A stretch of DNA of 64,000 bases from Xanthobacteraceae bacterium (GTDB taxonomy: Bacteria; Pseudomonadota; Alphaproteobacteria; Rhizobiales; Xanthobacteraceae), in NCBI GenBank assembly GCA_019746355.1, contig JAIESC010000031.1:1-64000 (forward strand), read 5' to 3'. Position 1 is the first letter of the stretch; the number at the start of each line of letters is the position of its first letter. The notes beneath the pieces are model-generated. The model ran no database searches. It was not told where the DNA came from and worked only from the letters and a program-made list of their open reading frames with translations. Made by a program: the position numbers and the translations under genes. Below, in pieces: positions 50,188 through 59,658 of the stretch.

Positions 50188-50274
50188 TTTGGCGCTCGGC
50201 AGCCGCGAATCGGCGGCGTTTACCTTTTCCCAGCCACGGTTTATGCCACCGCCGGTTTTCGATACAAGTATATC

Positions 50275-50931
50275 ATGTCGGATATCGTCACGCACAATGC
50301 GGCCCAAACTGCGGCCAATGAGGCCGCGGGGCAGCCCACGGCCTCGTCCGGCACCTCGCCTGCTGCCGCACTTGGTCCGGCGCTGGGGCAGCGTTCCATT
50401 GTGCTGGTCGGCATGATGGGTGCGGGAAAGTCCTCGGTCGGGCGCAGGCTTGCGAACCGGCTCGGCATCCCGTTCGTCGACGCCGACATCGAGATCGAAA
50501 AGGCCGCCGGCATGACGATCACCGAGATTTTCGCATCCCATGGCGAGCCGTATTTCCGCGCCGGCGAAGCCCGCGTGATCGCGCGGCTCCTGGAGGGCGG
50601 GCCACAGGTGCTCGCCACCGGCGGCGGCGCGTTCATGAATGCCGACACGCGCGCCAACATCCGCGCCAAGGGCGTCTCGGTCTGGTTGCGCGCCGCGCTC
50701 GAGGTGCTGAGCCGCCGCATCAAGCGCCGCAACGACCGCCCGCTGCTGACCACTGCCGATCCGGTCGAGACGCTGCGGCGGCTGATGGACGAGCGCTATC
50801 CGGTCTACGCCGGCGCCGATCTCACGGTGGAGTCGCGCGACGTGCCGCATGAGGCGATCGTCGACGAGATCATCGAGGGATTGCGCGGGCGCCTGCAAGC
50901 CGCGCCGTCCGGCGAGGACGTGCAGCCATGA
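50275..50931 (+). CDS. aroK: Shikimate kinase
   Basis: A 218-residue enzyme of the shikimate pathway. The P-loop is VGMMGAGKSSVGRR; the shikimate-binding region VDADIEIEKAAGM and RAGEARVIARLLEGG, GGGAFMNADTR and RNDRPLLTT follow. About 42 N-terminal residues before the P-loop are polar and extra to the family core. ATG 50275 has no strong ribosome site, so the true start may be further in. It overlaps aroB by four bases (ATGA). Confidence 0.92.
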   Translation: MSDIVTHNAAQTAANEAAGQPTASSGTSPAAALGPALGQRSIVLVGMMGAGKSSVGRRLANRLGIPFVDADIEIEKAAGMTITEIFASHGEPYFRAGEARVIARLLEGGPQVLATGGGAFMNADTRANIRAKGVSVWLRAALEVLSRRIKRRNDRPLLTTADPVETLRRLMDERYPVYAGADLTVESRDVPHEAIVDEIIEGLRGRLQAAPSGEDVQP

Positions 50932-52064
50932 CCGTGCCGCTTCGCACCGGCGAGCCGATCACGGTCAACGTTGCGCTCGACGACCGCGCCTACGACATCG
51001 TGATCGGCCGCGGGTTGCTCGCGACCCTCGGCGAGCGGATCGCCAAGCTTCGTCCCGGCTGCAAGGTCGCGATCGTCACGGACGCCACGGTGGCGAAGCA
51101 TCATCTTGCGGCAGCCGAGGCTTCGTTATCGGCTGCCGGCATCGCGTCGTCTGCGGTGAAGGTACCCTCGGGCGAGAGCAGCAAGAGTTTTCGTTATTTC
51201 GAGCAGGTCTGCGACGCGCTGCTTGCTGCAAAGATCGAGCGCGGTGACCTCGTGGTGGCGCTCGGCGGCGGCGTGGTCGGCGATCTCGGCGGCTTCTGCT
51301 CGGCGGTGGTGCGCCGCGGCGTCGATTACGTGCAGGTGCCGACGACGCTCTTGGCCCAGGTGGACTCGTCGGTCGGCGGCAAGACCGCGATCAACTCCCG
51401 CCACGGCAAGAACCTGATCGGCGCGTTCTACCAGCCGATCCTGGTGATGGCCGACACCGCGGTGCTCGACACCTTGCCGGAGCGTGAGTTCCGCGCCGGC
51501 TATGCCGAGACCGTGAAGTACGGCCTGCTTGGCGACGCCGATTTCTTCGAATGGCTCGACGCCAATTGGCGCGACGTGTTCGCGGGCGGGCCGGCGCGCG
51601 AGCACGCCATCGCGGTGAGCTGCCGCGCCAAGGCCGCCATCGTCGCCCGCGACGAACGCGAGACCGGCGACCGCATGCTGCTCAATCTCGGCCACACCTT
51701 CGGCCACGCCTTCGAGGCCGCGGCCGGTTTCTCGGATCGTCTGCTGCACGGCGAGGCGGTCGGGCTCGGCATGTCGCTCGCCTTCGAGTTCTCGGCGCGG
51801 CGCGGGCTGATTGCTCAGGCGGAAGCCGATCGCGCCATCGCACACCTTGCGGCGGTCGGCCTGCCCACCCGTGTCAGGGCGGTGCCTGGCCTCAATTGGC
51901 CCGGCATCGACGCCATGATGGACCTCATTTCCCAGGACAAGAAGGTCAAGCGCGGCCAGCTCACCTTCATCCTGGTGCGCGGCATCGGCCAGGCGTTCGT
52001 CACGCGCGACGTCGAGGCTGCCGAGGTCCGGTCGTTCCTCGCTGAGAAGCTTGGCGCACGATGA
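50928..52064 (+). CDS. aroB: 3-dehydroquinate synthase
   Basis: A 378-residue NAD-dependent enzyme that makes 3-dehydroquinate from DAHP. It has VALGGGVVGDLGGFCSAVV, DSSVGGKTAINSRHGKNLIG, EYAGE-like EFRAGYAETVKYGLLGD and NLGHTFGHAFEAAAGF, the last with zinc-binding histidines. It follows aroK with a four-base overlap and is followed by a corC-like gene after 12 bases, a conserved alphaproteobacterial order. Confidence 0.95.
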   Translation: MTVPLRTGEPITVNVALDDRAYDIVIGRGLLATLGERIAKLRPGCKVAIVTDATVAKHHLAAAEASLSAAGIASSAVKVPSGESSKSFRYFEQVCDALLAAKIERGDLVVALGGGVVGDLGGFCSAVVRRGVDYVQVPTTLLAQVDSSVGGKTAINSRHGKNLIGAFYQPILVMADTAVLDTLPEREFRAGYAETVKYGLLGDADFFEWLDANWRDVFAGGPAREHAIAVSCRAKAAIVARDERETGDRMLLNLGHTFGHAFEAAAGFSDRLLHGEAVGLGMSLAFEFSARRGLIAQAEADRAIAHLAAVGLPTRVRAVPGLNWPGIDAMMDLISQDKKVKRGQLTFILVRGIGQAFVTRDVEAAEVRSFLAEKLGAR

Positions 52065-52076
52065 GCGGCGACGGCG

Positions 52077-53372
52077 ATGAGCAGTGATACCTGGCTATCT
52101 CTTCTGATTGTGCTCGTCAGCCTGCTGCTGTCGGCCTTTTTCTCCGCGGGCGAAACCTCGCTGACGGCGGCATCGCGGGCGCGCCTGACGCGCATGCAGA
52201 ACCAGGGCCACAAGCGCGCCGGGATCGTGCTGCGGCTGCTCGAGGGGCGCGAGCGCATGATCGGCGCGCTGCTGCTCGGCAACAACGTCGCCAACATCGG
52301 CGCCTCTGCGCTGACCACAAGCGTGCTGCTTGCGTTCTTCGGCGACGTCGGCGTGCTCTACGCCACGATAGTGATGAGCGTCGTCGTCATCGTCTTCGCC
52401 GAGGTGCTGCCGAAGACCGCGGCGATCAGCGCGCCCGAGCGCGTGGCGCTGGTGGTGGCGCGGCCGGTCTCCTGGGTCGTCAAGATCTTCGGCCCGGTGC
52501 TGATCGCGATCGAGCGGTTGGTGAAATGGATCCTCCGGCCGTTCGGCATCCGCGTCGGCGAGGACCAGGCGATCATGGCGCCGCATGAGGAGATCCGCGG
52601 CACGGTCGACCTGCTGCATCTCGAGGGCAGCGTCGAGAAGCTTGACCGCGACATGCTGGGCGGCCTGCTCGACCTGCGCCACCTCACCGTCGCCGATGTG
52701 ATGGTCCACCGCACCGAGATGGCGATGGTCAATGCCGACGGGTCGGCCGAGGAGATCGTCGCCGCCGCGCTCAAGTCCGAGTACACACGCATTCCGCTCT
52801 GGCGCAACACGCCGGAGAACATCGTCGGCATCCTGCACGCCAAGGACCTCTTGCGCACGATCCAGAACGCCGACGGCGACCTTGGCAAGATCGACATCAT
52901 GGCGATCGCGCTGCCGCCGTGGTTCGTGCCGGACATCCGGCCGCTGTCGGAGCAGCTCAAGGCGTTCCGCCGCCGCAAGACCCACTTCGCGCTGGTGGTC
53001 GACGAATACGGCGAGGTCGAGGGTCTCGTCACGCTCGAGGACATCCTCGAGGAGATCGTCGGCGATATTTCGGACGAGCACGACATCCCGGTGCCTGGCG
53101 TGCGGCCGCAGCCGGACGGGTCGGTCAACGTCGACGGCTCGGTGCCGATCCGCGATCTAAACCGTGCGATGGACTGGAATCTGCCGGACGCCGAAGCGAC
53201 GACGATCGCGGGCCTCGTCATCCACGAGGCGCGCTCGATCCCGGACGTCGGCCAGAGCTTCACCTTCCACGGCTTCCGCTTCAGCGTGCTGCGCAAGCAG
53301 CGCAACCGGATCACCGCGCTTCGCATCATGCCGCTGGTGCGCAAGCCGGTGCCGCTGGCGCGGGCGAGCTGA
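52077..53372 (+). CDS. CNNM / HlyC-CorC family membrane protein with CBS domains
   Basis: A 431-residue protein. The DUF21/CNNM region has several hydrophobic segments (LLSAFFSAGETSLTAASRAR, GNNVANIGASALTTSVLLAF), then a CBS pair (about 210-330; VADVMVHRTEMAMV, VVDEYGEVEGLVTLEDILEE) and a CorC/HlyC domain (about 345-425). Relatives are associated with Mg2+/Co2+ efflux; the ion here is not known. It is the third gene after aroK-aroB. Confidence 0.92.
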   Translation: MSSDTWLSLLIVLVSLLLSAFFSAGETSLTAASRARLTRMQNQGHKRAGIVLRLLEGRERMIGALLLGNNVANIGASALTTSVLLAFFGDVGVLYATIVMSVVVIVFAEVLPKTAAISAPERVALVVARPVSWVVKIFGPVLIAIERLVKWILRPFGIRVGEDQAIMAPHEEIRGTVDLLHLEGSVEKLDRDMLGGLLDLRHLTVADVMVHRTEMAMVNADGSAEEIVAAALKSEYTRIPLWRNTPENIVGILHAKDLLRTIQNADGDLGKIDIMAIALPPWFVPDIRPLSEQLKAFRRRKTHFALVVDEYGEVEGLVTLEDILEEIVGDISDEHDIPVPGVRPQPDGSVNVDGSVPIRDLNRAMDWNLPDAEATTIAGLVIHEARSIPDVGQSFTFHGFRFSVLRKQRNRITALRIMPLVRKPVPLARAS

Positions 53373-53461
53373 GGCTCGCCTGGTGCAAGCCAAGTTGCCG
53401 CGTTGACTTGCAGGTGGCGCTGCCTATCGTGCGCGCCAACCAGACATCGAAGGGGGACGCC

Positions 53462-54430
53462 GTGATCCTGCTGTGCCGGTTGCTGTCGATCTGTGTCGCG
53501 CTGATGCTCGCGTCGGCAACGCAGGCCCAGACCTATCCCGACCGTCCGGTCAAGCTGATCGCCCCGTTCCCGGCCGGCGGGCTCGCCGATGTGCTGGCGC
53601 GCGCGGTCGGCGATGAGATGTCGAAGACGCTCGGCCAGCCGGTCATTGTCGAGAACCGCGCGGGTGCCGGCGGTAATGTCGGCGCCGACGCGGTCGCCCG
53701 GGCCACACCCGACGGCTACACGCTGCTGATGACGTCGGCCGGCATCCTCACCGCGAACCAGTTCCTCTACGCGCAGATGCCGTTCAACGTCGAGACCGCG
53801 TTCATTCCGGTGTCGAACGTTGCCGATATGTCGATGCTGGTGGTGGTCAATCCGAAGGTCGAGGCAAAGACGCTGAAGGACCTCGTGGCGCTGGCCAAGG
53901 CGCAGCCGGGCAAGCTCAACTTCGGCTCGCCCGGCATCGGCACCACCGGGCATCTCGGGCTCGCGATGCTGATGTATGCGGCCAAGGTCAATATCGGCCA
54001 CGTGCCTTATCGCGGTGCCGCGCCCGCGGTCACGGACCTGCTTGCGGGCCAGATCGACGGCGTGGTGGACAATCCGCCGACGGTGATTTCGCATATCCAG
54101 TCGGACAAGCTCCGGCCGCTGGCGGTCGCCACGCGAGAGCGCATGGCGTTGCTGCCTGATGTGCCGACCGCGGCGGAGCAGGGCGTTGCCAATTACGAGG
54201 CGTCGTCCTGGTTCGGCATCGCCGCGCCGGCCGGAACGCCCCCCGCTGTGGTGGCGAAGCTGCACAGCGCCATCGCCGCCGCGGTCCGCACCCCGGCCAT
54301 GCAGGAGCGTTTCAGCAAGTCCGGTGCGCGATTGATCGGCGACAAGCCGGAGGAGTTCGCCGCCCGCATCGCGGCCGAGCGCAAAACCTGGGGCGAGGTC
54401 ATCAAGGCGGCCAATATCACGCCGCAGTAG
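53462..54430 (+). CDS. Bug (TTT) family periplasmic solute-binding protein
   Basis: A 322-residue receptor with signal peptide (LLSICVALMLASATQAQ), then YPDRPVKLIAPFPAGGLADV, VIVENRAGAGGNVGADAVA and TPDGYTLLMTSAGIL, the full Bug signature. Start GTG 53462 is preceded by AGGGGG at seven bases. No transporter membrane genes are near. It converges on bolA with nine bases between. It is the third Bug protein in the window. Confidence 0.92.
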   Translation: MILLCRLLSICVALMLASATQAQTYPDRPVKLIAPFPAGGLADVLARAVGDEMSKTLGQPVIVENRAGAGGNVGADAVARATPDGYTLLMTSAGILTANQFLYAQMPFNVETAFIPVSNVADMSMLVVVNPKVEAKTLKDLVALAKAQPGKLNFGSPGIGTTGHLGLAMLMYAAKVNIGHVPYRGAAPAVTDLLAGQIDGVVDNPPTVISHIQSDKLRPLAVATRERMALLPDVPTAAEQGVANYEASSWFGIAAPAGTPPAVVAKLHSAIAAAVRTPAMQERFSKSGARLIGDKPEEFAARIAAERKTWGEVIKAANITPQ

Positions 54431-54439
54431 CGGGAACGA

Positions 54440-54706
54440 TTATTCGCCCGGCGCGCTGGCATGGATCGCCAGCGCGTGGACGCCGCCCGCAAGCTCGGCC
54501 GCCAGCAATTGATGAATCATGCGGTGGCGTTCGACCCGGCTCTTCCCGCGGAACGCCTCCGACACAATATAGACCCGGAAATGGGTCTGGCCGCCCGGCC
54601 GGTGCCCGGCGTGCCCGACGTGGTTCTGCGACTCGTCCTCGACATCCAGGCTCTGCGGCGCAAGCGCGGCGTTGAGTTTCTCGGCAATTTGATCTTTCAC
54701 CAGCAT
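54440..54706 (-). CDS. BolA family protein
   Basis: An 88-residue protein with DESQNHVGHAGHRPGGQTHF, followed by RVYIVSEAFRGKSRVERHRM and HALAIHASAPGE, the BolA fold with the conserved His residues used to bind a [2Fe-2S] cluster with a monothiol glutaredoxin. It likely acts in iron-sulfur handling or iron regulation. It diverges from a J-domain gene across 118 bases. Confidence 0.93.
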   Translation of the reverse strand: MLVKDQIAEKLNAALAPQSLDVEDESQNHVGHAGHRPGGQTHFRVYIVSEAFRGKSRVERHRMIHQLLAAELAGGVHALAIHASAPGE

Positions 54707-54824
54707 GGCGTTTCACGTAAGGGTCCCGGCTTCCGGGGTCAACCGGCTCCACATCGCGCCCTCCCGTAAAAATGTTCTGTCAAGTCTTGAAGGTGTCTTC
54801 GACGCCTTCGCATAATGTTCGGTC

Positions 54825-55436
54825 ATGAAATTCGACTCACCCCTGTTCGATCGCATCCGCGTCAAGCCCGCGGAGGACCGCACGCGGAAGCCGGACGAGC
54901 CGTGCTGCCAGTGGAAGGGCTGTGCCAACACGGCGACGCATCGCGCGCCGAAGGGGCGAAACCACGAGAACGAGTATTGGCGCTTCTGTCTCGAGCACGT
55001 GCGCGAGTACAACCATTCCTACAATTACTTCTCCGGCATGAGCGACGAGGCCGTGATGAAGTATCAGAAGGACGCGGTCACCGGGCATCGCCCGACCTGG
55101 AAGATGGGCACCGGCAACCGCCAGGCCGGTGGCGGCGATTTCGGCCCGCATTCGCCGCACGATCCGTTCAACATGTTCCGCGAGTTCGGCGCAGGCGGCG
55201 CGGATACGCGGACGCGCACCGCCGAACCTGCCCGAACCGTGCGTAACGCCGAGCGCAAGGCGCTGCACGAGCTCGGTCTCGAGGAGGGCGTCGACAAGGC
55301 CGAGATCAAGGCGCGCTTTAAACTCCTGGTGAAGCGCCACCATCCGGACGCTAACGGCGGCGACCGCGCGATGGAAGACAAGCTTCGCGAGATCATCCAG
55401 GCCTACAATTATCTGAAGTCAGTCGGCGCGGTCTGA
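54825..55436 (+). CDS. J-domain (DnaJ-like) protein
   Basis: A 203-residue protein with a Cys-rich N-terminal segment (EPCCQWKGCANTATHRAPKG) and a C-terminal J-domain (about 145-200) with the HPD motif in LLVKRHHPDANGG. It should stimulate a DnaK ATPase; the N-terminus may bind a metal or client. In related genomes this gene lies just before cobS; here about 5.3 kb of other genes intervene. Its 3' end overlaps the convergent MFS gene by 18 bases. Confidence 0.88.
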   Translation: MKFDSPLFDRIRVKPAEDRTRKPDEPCCQWKGCANTATHRAPKGRNHENEYWRFCLEHVREYNHSYNYFSGMSDEAVMKYQKDAVTGHRPTWKMGTGNRQAGGGDFGPHSPHDPFNMFREFGAGGADTRTRTAEPARTVRNAERKALHELGLEEGVDKAEIKARFKLLVKRHHPDANGGDRAMEDKLREIIQAYNYLKSVGAV

Positions 55437-56699
55437 ACGCGGCCGCAGCAGGACAAGAATGCCGGCGCTGACCTTCAGTGCGATGCAGAGCGCCAGCGCT
55501 GCGACGTAGCTTCCTGCAACGTCACGCAGGACACCCATGATGCCCGGGCCGAACGCGTAGGTGAACTGGATGATCGCCCAGCACAGCCCAACCACCATGC
55601 CGAACGCTTTTGTCTCGAATTCCCGCTGGATCACCAGCGACGGCAGCGTCACCAGGTTGCCCGCCGAAAACCCGTAAACCGCACAGGCGATCAGCAGCAC
55701 CGCGTTGTTGGAGGTCGCGGCCATCGCCAGCAGCGCCACGGCCTGGCTCGCCAGCGACCACGCCGTGTAGCGGCGCAGGTCGAGGCGCCCGGCCCATGCG
55801 CCGAGCATGATGCGCCCGATCAGCGCGGCCACGGTCAAGAGGCCCACCGACAGTCCGGCCTGCGTCCGGCCTATGGACGGCTCGACGATCGCGATCTGGT
55901 GCACCAGGAAGCCCACTTGTGCGGTCAGTGCCATCGCGAACGGCGCGGCCACGATCCAGAAGTTGCGGCTCCGAAGCGCGCCGGCGCGGGTCCAGCCGGT
56001 GGTCGCGGCGGCCGCAGTGGAATCCGCGCCGCGCGCCGGCGGGCGGTCGACCCACAATGCGATCGCCGGCAGCAGGATCGCCGCCACGAGCAGCATCGCG
56101 CCGAGAATCGCCGCGGGAAACCCGAAATATGCGATCGCCAGCACCAGCGCCGGCGCAACCAGGATGCCGCCCGAACTCGCGCCGTTGAGTGCCAGGCTGA
56201 TCGCCAGCGGGCGCTGCCGGTTGAACCAGAGCCCCACCACATTGCTGATGGCGCCGACATGCATGGTCGCCGCGCCGGCCGCCATCAGCATGTAGGCGAG
56301 GTAGAGCTGCCATGGTGCATTGATGACGGCGAGCAGCGCCACCGCGGTTCCGAAACAGAGCATGCCGCCGAGCATGACCAGCTTGGGGCCGAGCCGGCTG
56401 ATGGCGTCGCTGATGAAAACGACGAACAGCGCCGTCAGCAGGTAGAAGCCGGTGACCGCTCCTGAGATGAGCGACGTCGGCCAGCCGTGCAGACGGTGCA
56501 GCTCGGTGAGATAGACGCCGTGGCTGTAGAGCCCGAAGCCCCAGCAGAACACTGCGGCAAGAAAGCAGGCAAGCACCACGCGCCAGCCGGGATAGCGCAG
56601 CGAACCTTCGTCGATCGGTGGAGATGCAGCGGACGGGGCGGTCACGCGGCCATCATCGTGGATGGACGAGGCGGTCATCAAGGGTGCGCGATCAGACAT
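55419..56699 (-). CDS. MFS transporter
   Basis: About 426 residues with twelve hydrophobic segments. Features include VVLACFLAAVFCWGFGLYSH, LYLAYMLMAAGAATMHVGAI and NRQRPLAISLALNGASSGGI, like oxalate/monocarboxylate-type MFS proteins. It is divergent from an ArsR-like regulator gene, which may control it. The substrate is unknown; the next genes suggest an aromatic acid. ATG 56699 (MSDRAPL) is chosen, though ATG 56678 or 56771 are possible. Confidence 0.87.
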   Translation of the reverse strand: MSDRAPLMTASSIHDDGRVTAPSAASPPIDEGSLRYPGWRVVLACFLAAVFCWGFGLYSHGVYLTELHRLHGWPTSLISGAVTGFYLLTALFVVFISDAISRLGPKLVMLGGMLCFGTAVALLAVINAPWQLYLAYMLMAAGAATMHVGAISNVVGLWFNRQRPLAISLALNGASSGGILVAPALVLAIAYFGFPAAILGAMLLVAAILLPAIALWVDRPPARGADSTAAAATTGWTRAGALRSRNFWIVAAPFAMALTAQVGFLVHQIAIVEPSIGRTQAGLSVGLLTVAALIGRIMLGAWAGRLDLRRYTAWSLASQAVALLAMAATSNNAVLLIACAVYGFSAGNLVTLPSLVIQREFETKAFGMVVGLCWAIIQFTYAFGPGIMGVLRDVAGSYVAALALCIALKVSAGILVLLRPRSDRAD

Positions 56700-56807
56700 C
56701 CGAGATCGGCCCATGTTTTTTATTGATATCCGGCATCTATACTTTTCATCACGCGCGGACGATGCTGCCACATTGACGGCCGTTTATACTTCGGGAATCC
56801 TCAAACT

Positions 56808-57488
56808 ATGCGCGAAGGCCCTGACATCTCGATCGTTGCGGCGCTGATCGGCAATCCCGCCTGTGCCAACATGCTGACGGCGCTGTTGGCCGGTCCGGCG
56901 CTGACCGCGACCGAGCTTGCGCAGGAAGCGGGCTTGAGCCTCTCCACGGTCAGCGGCCATCTCGACAGGCTGGAAAAGGCCGCACTGGTGGCGGTCGAGC
57001 GGCAGGGCCGGCACCGCTACTTCCGCCTGGCCGATCCGGATGTCGCCCATGCGCTGGAGGCGCTGATGCCGGTCGCGACGCGCGCGGGCCACCTTCGTGT
57101 CCGCACCGGCCCGCGCGATCCGGAGCTGCGCCGCGCGCGCTCCTGCTACGACCATCTGGCCGGCGATCTGGCGGTCAGGATGTTCGATCGTTTCGTCGAG
57201 CGGCGGCTCTTGACCCGCCGTGGTGACGAGGTTCGCGTCACGCGCGACGGCGTAAAATTCTTCGAATGCGCCGGCATCGATGTCGGCGTGCTGGGGGATG
57301 GCCGCCGGCCGCTTTGCCGGCCCTGCCTCGACTGGAGCGAACGCCGGAGCCATCTCGGCGGCACGCTGGGCGCTGCGATCCTCGACTACGTGGTCGCCCG
57401 CCGCTGGGCGGTGCGCGAAGCGAAGTCGCGGGTGGTGCGTTTCTCGCCCGCGGGCGAGCAGAAGATGAAAGCGTGGCTGGCGCGCTGA
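56808..57488 (+). CDS. ArsR-like winged-helix regulator
   Basis: A 226-residue regulator. The N-terminal winged helix reads LTATELAQEAGLSLSTVSGH then LDRLEKAALVAVERQGRHRY. The C-terminal half has RRPLCRPCLDWSERRSHLGG, a pattern seen in a subset of ArsR-type proteins, and the Cys residues might sense a ligand or redox state. It diverges from the MFS gene across 108 bases and is likely to regulate it. It converges on the FAD monooxygenase gene. Confidence 0.85.
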   Translation: MREGPDISIVAALIGNPACANMLTALLAGPALTATELAQEAGLSLSTVSGHLDRLEKAALVAVERQGRHRYFRLADPDVAHALEALMPVATRAGHLRVRTGPRDPELRRARSCYDHLAGDLAVRMFDRFVERRLLTRRGDEVRVTRDGVKFFECAGIDVGVLGDGRRPLCRPCLDWSERRSHLGGTLGAAILDYVVARRWAVREAKSRVVRFSPAGEQKMKAWLAR

Positions 57489-57502
57489 TCACTTCACATT
57501 GA

Positions 57503-58699
57503 TCACTTCACGTAAGGCGGCGGCGTATAGAGCCAGGCCAGCCGGTCGTAGAATTCCTCGGTGGTGCGGCCTTCGAACAGGGAATTGCGCACCTTCCGCT
57601 CCAATCCTTTGGCGTGATTGATGCGGTCCATCATCAGCGATGAGATCTGCACCCGCGCGGCGCGGACCGTCCGAACGTCCTGATAGCGCTGGAACGCCTT
57701 GGCGAAGTCGCCGCCGCATTCGGCGACGTTGTTGCCAAGGCAGATCGCGTCCTCCAGTGCCATGGCCGCGCCCTGCGCGATGTACTGCACCATCGGGTGC
57801 GCGGCGTCGCCGAGCAGCGTCACCGGCCCTTGGGTCCAGTTCTCCACCGGATCGCGGTGGCGGATGACGTAGCGCTTGAACTGCTTCGGGATGCGCAGCA
57901 CGCGCAGCGGCGCGGCGCAGCTGCCCGGAAACAGCGGCAGCACATAGTGCGGCGAGACCTCCTCGCCGTCGTTCGGCGGCGTCTGGCTCGTCACCACGGT
58001 GCAGCCGAGGTTGAACGTGCTCCAGTCGCGCATCGGGTAGTAGATGACATGCCAGCCGGGGCCGGCCCAGAAGGTCGGGTAGGGCTGTTGCAGGTTCTTC
58101 GGCATGTCGGCCGCCGCGATCGTCGCGCGGTAGATCACCGCGCCGGCGGGCGGCGGATCGCCGTCGCCGACGATGCGGCGGCGGATGCTGGAATGCACGC
58201 CGTCGGCACCGACCAGTGCCGCGGCTTCGATCCGCTCGCCGCTTGCCATCGTCACGGCCACGCCGTTTCCCGATGTCGCAAACTCCGTCACCCGGCAGCC
58301 ATTGCGAAGCTCGATCAGCGGGCTTGCGCGGCAGCCGTCAAGCAGCGCGCCATGGATATCGGCGCGGTGCGCGACCGCGTAAGGATTGCCGAAGCGCTCC
58401 TGAAAGCGTTCGCCCAGCGGGATGTTGACGACCTCGACGCCGGTCACTGCATCCATCATCAGGAGCCGCTCGATCAGCAGCGCGTGCTTCTTGGCGGCTT
58501 CTCCCACGCCCAGCGCGTCCAGCACCGACAAGGCGTTCGGCGCCATCTGCAGGCCGACGCCCGCCTCGCCGAATTCGGCCGCCTGCTCCAGCACCAGCGA
58601 CTGGAATCCATGCCGCGCCAGCGCCAGTGCGCCGGCAAGCCCGCCAATGCCGCCGCCCGCGATGGCGACCGGCCACACGTTGCGAGGATTAGCCGGCAT
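57503..58699 (-). CDS. FAD-dependent aromatic monooxygenase
   Basis: A 398-residue flavoprotein hydroxylase. The FAD motif is VAIAGGGIGGLAGALALARHG, followed by GADGVHSSIRRRIVG and the second FAD motif LLGDAAHPMVQYIAQGAAMA. NPYAVAHRADIHGALLDGC is close to 3-hydroxybenzoate 6-hydroxylase and salicylate hydroxylase-type enzymes. It adds an OH to an aromatic acid with NAD(P)H and O2. The gene follows the VOC gene with a six-base gap, so they form an operon. Substrate is inferred only from family. Confidence 0.87.
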   Translation of the reverse strand: MPANPRNVWPVAIAGGGIGGLAGALALARHGFQSLVLEQAAEFGEAGVGLQMAPNALSVLDALGVGEAAKKHALLIERLLMMDAVTGVEVVNIPLGERFQERFGNPYAVAHRADIHGALLDGCRASPLIELRNGCRVTEFATSGNGVAVTMASGERIEAAALVGADGVHSSIRRRIVGDGDPPPAGAVIYRATIAAADMPKNLQQPYPTFWAGPGWHVIYYPMRDWSTFNLGCTVVTSQTPPNDGEEVSPHYVLPLFPGSCAAPLRVLRIPKQFKRYVIRHRDPVENWTQGPVTLLGDAAHPMVQYIAQGAAMALEDAICLGNNVAECGGDFAKAFQRYQDVRTVRAARVQISSLMMDRINHAKGLERKVRNSLFEGRTTEEFYDRLAWLYTPPPYVK

Positions 58700-58705
58700 T
58701 CCGGA

Positions 58706-59323
58706 TCAGTCGGAAAGTCCCGCCGTCGCCTTGTCGAGCCAGGCCTTGTCGCCGGTGAGCGTCTTGAGCTCGGCCAGCGCCTCATCCTTGGTCTGCGTGA
58801 CCTGGGGCACGATCAGAGGCTCGCCTTCGCCGTTTGACGGCTGGCAGGAGAACTCGAGCCGGATGTCGTTCGGATCGAACACGTAGATCGAGAAAATGCC
58901 CGGCAGGATTTCCAGGGGCCCGTCGAATGGCACCTTCGCGGCCTTGAGCCGCTCGCAGATGCGCTTCTGGCTTTCCGGCGAGACAGCGAACGAGACATGC
59001 TGCATGGCGCCGAGCGCGTTGCGGTCGCCGGGCTCCTTTGCGCCCTTCGGCATCTCGAAGAAGGCGAGCAGGCCGTCGCGACCCATGTCGAAGAAGTAGT
59101 GGCGGATTTCCTCGAACGGCGGGTTGCCGCGGTTGCCGGGCCCGGTGCCGAGGCCCGGTGGAACTTTCATGGCGTGAACCAGCCGCATGCCGAGCAGGTC
59201 GACATAGAAGTCGACCGTCATCTTCATGTCGTCGGTGTTCAGCGCCAGATGATGCACGCCGTAGAAGCGGACCTTCCCGGCTGCGCCCGGTTCGCCGCGG
59301 GCTTTCGTCAGGACGTCGGACAT
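58706..59323 (-). CDS. VOC family protein, possible extradiol-type dioxygenase or glyoxalase-like
   Basis: A 205-residue vicinal-oxygen-chelate protein with FYGVHHLALNTDDMKMTVDF, YVDLLGMRLVHAMK, ALGAMQHVSFAVSPES and DPNDIRLEFSCQPSNG. The pattern of His (GVHHLAL), His (MQHVSF) and Glu (RLEFS) would suit a metal site. It is co-transcribed with the FAD hydroxylase and may act on its product. ATG 59323 has GGGAGG seven bases upstream; the frame is open upstream without similarity. Confidence 0.85.
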   Translation of the reverse strand: MSDVLTKARGEPGAAGKVRFYGVHHLALNTDDMKMTVDFYVDLLGMRLVHAMKVPPGLGTGPGNRGNPPFEEIRHYFFDMGRDGLLAFFEMPKGAKEPGDRNALGAMQHVSFAVSPESQKRICERLKAAKVPFDGPLEILPGIFSIYVFDPNDIRLEFSCQPSNGEGEPLIVPQVTQTKDEALAELKTLTGDKAWLDKATAGLSD

Positions 59324-59658
59324 AAGCGCCTCCCTTCGGGCTTTCGCGGGATAATGGACGAGGCGGCCCGTCCTCGCCCAGCCGTTTCTGCGCATGGCAG
59401 CCGCGGTACGGCCGGGTTCACACCGGCGAACCATTTGCTTGCAACTGCGAATGACGGCAACAGCCTGATGATGCGGGGGAAAAAGTGCCGCACGGCTCGT
59501 TTCCGGCCCGCACCGGCGGTTACGACTTTCGTCGCGGCGCGGCCTGATGGCACCGCAAATTACATGCGTATTACTTCTTCTGGGCCAGAACTTGGGCGAT
59601 TAGCTCACGACAAATGGAACTTGTCGCCAGATCGGCGGCGATCCGAGAGGGCTCATGA
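59324..59658. promoter_or_regulatory. Divergent regulatory region between VOC operon and LysR gene
   Basis: This 335-base gap has no convincing gene. It should carry both promoters and the LysR operator. A candidate is near 59559-59574: two ATTAC words 11 bases apart, containing TACATGCGTA, a dyad within a T-N11-A setting (59561 and 59573), which is the general LysR-box form. This is weak without comparison to other genomes. Confidence 0.35.

Noticed and set aside
59308..59553. Small minus-strand frame in the LysR/VOC gap
   Set aside because: Arg/Ser/Pro-rich translation without a ribosome site; more likely regulatory DNA.
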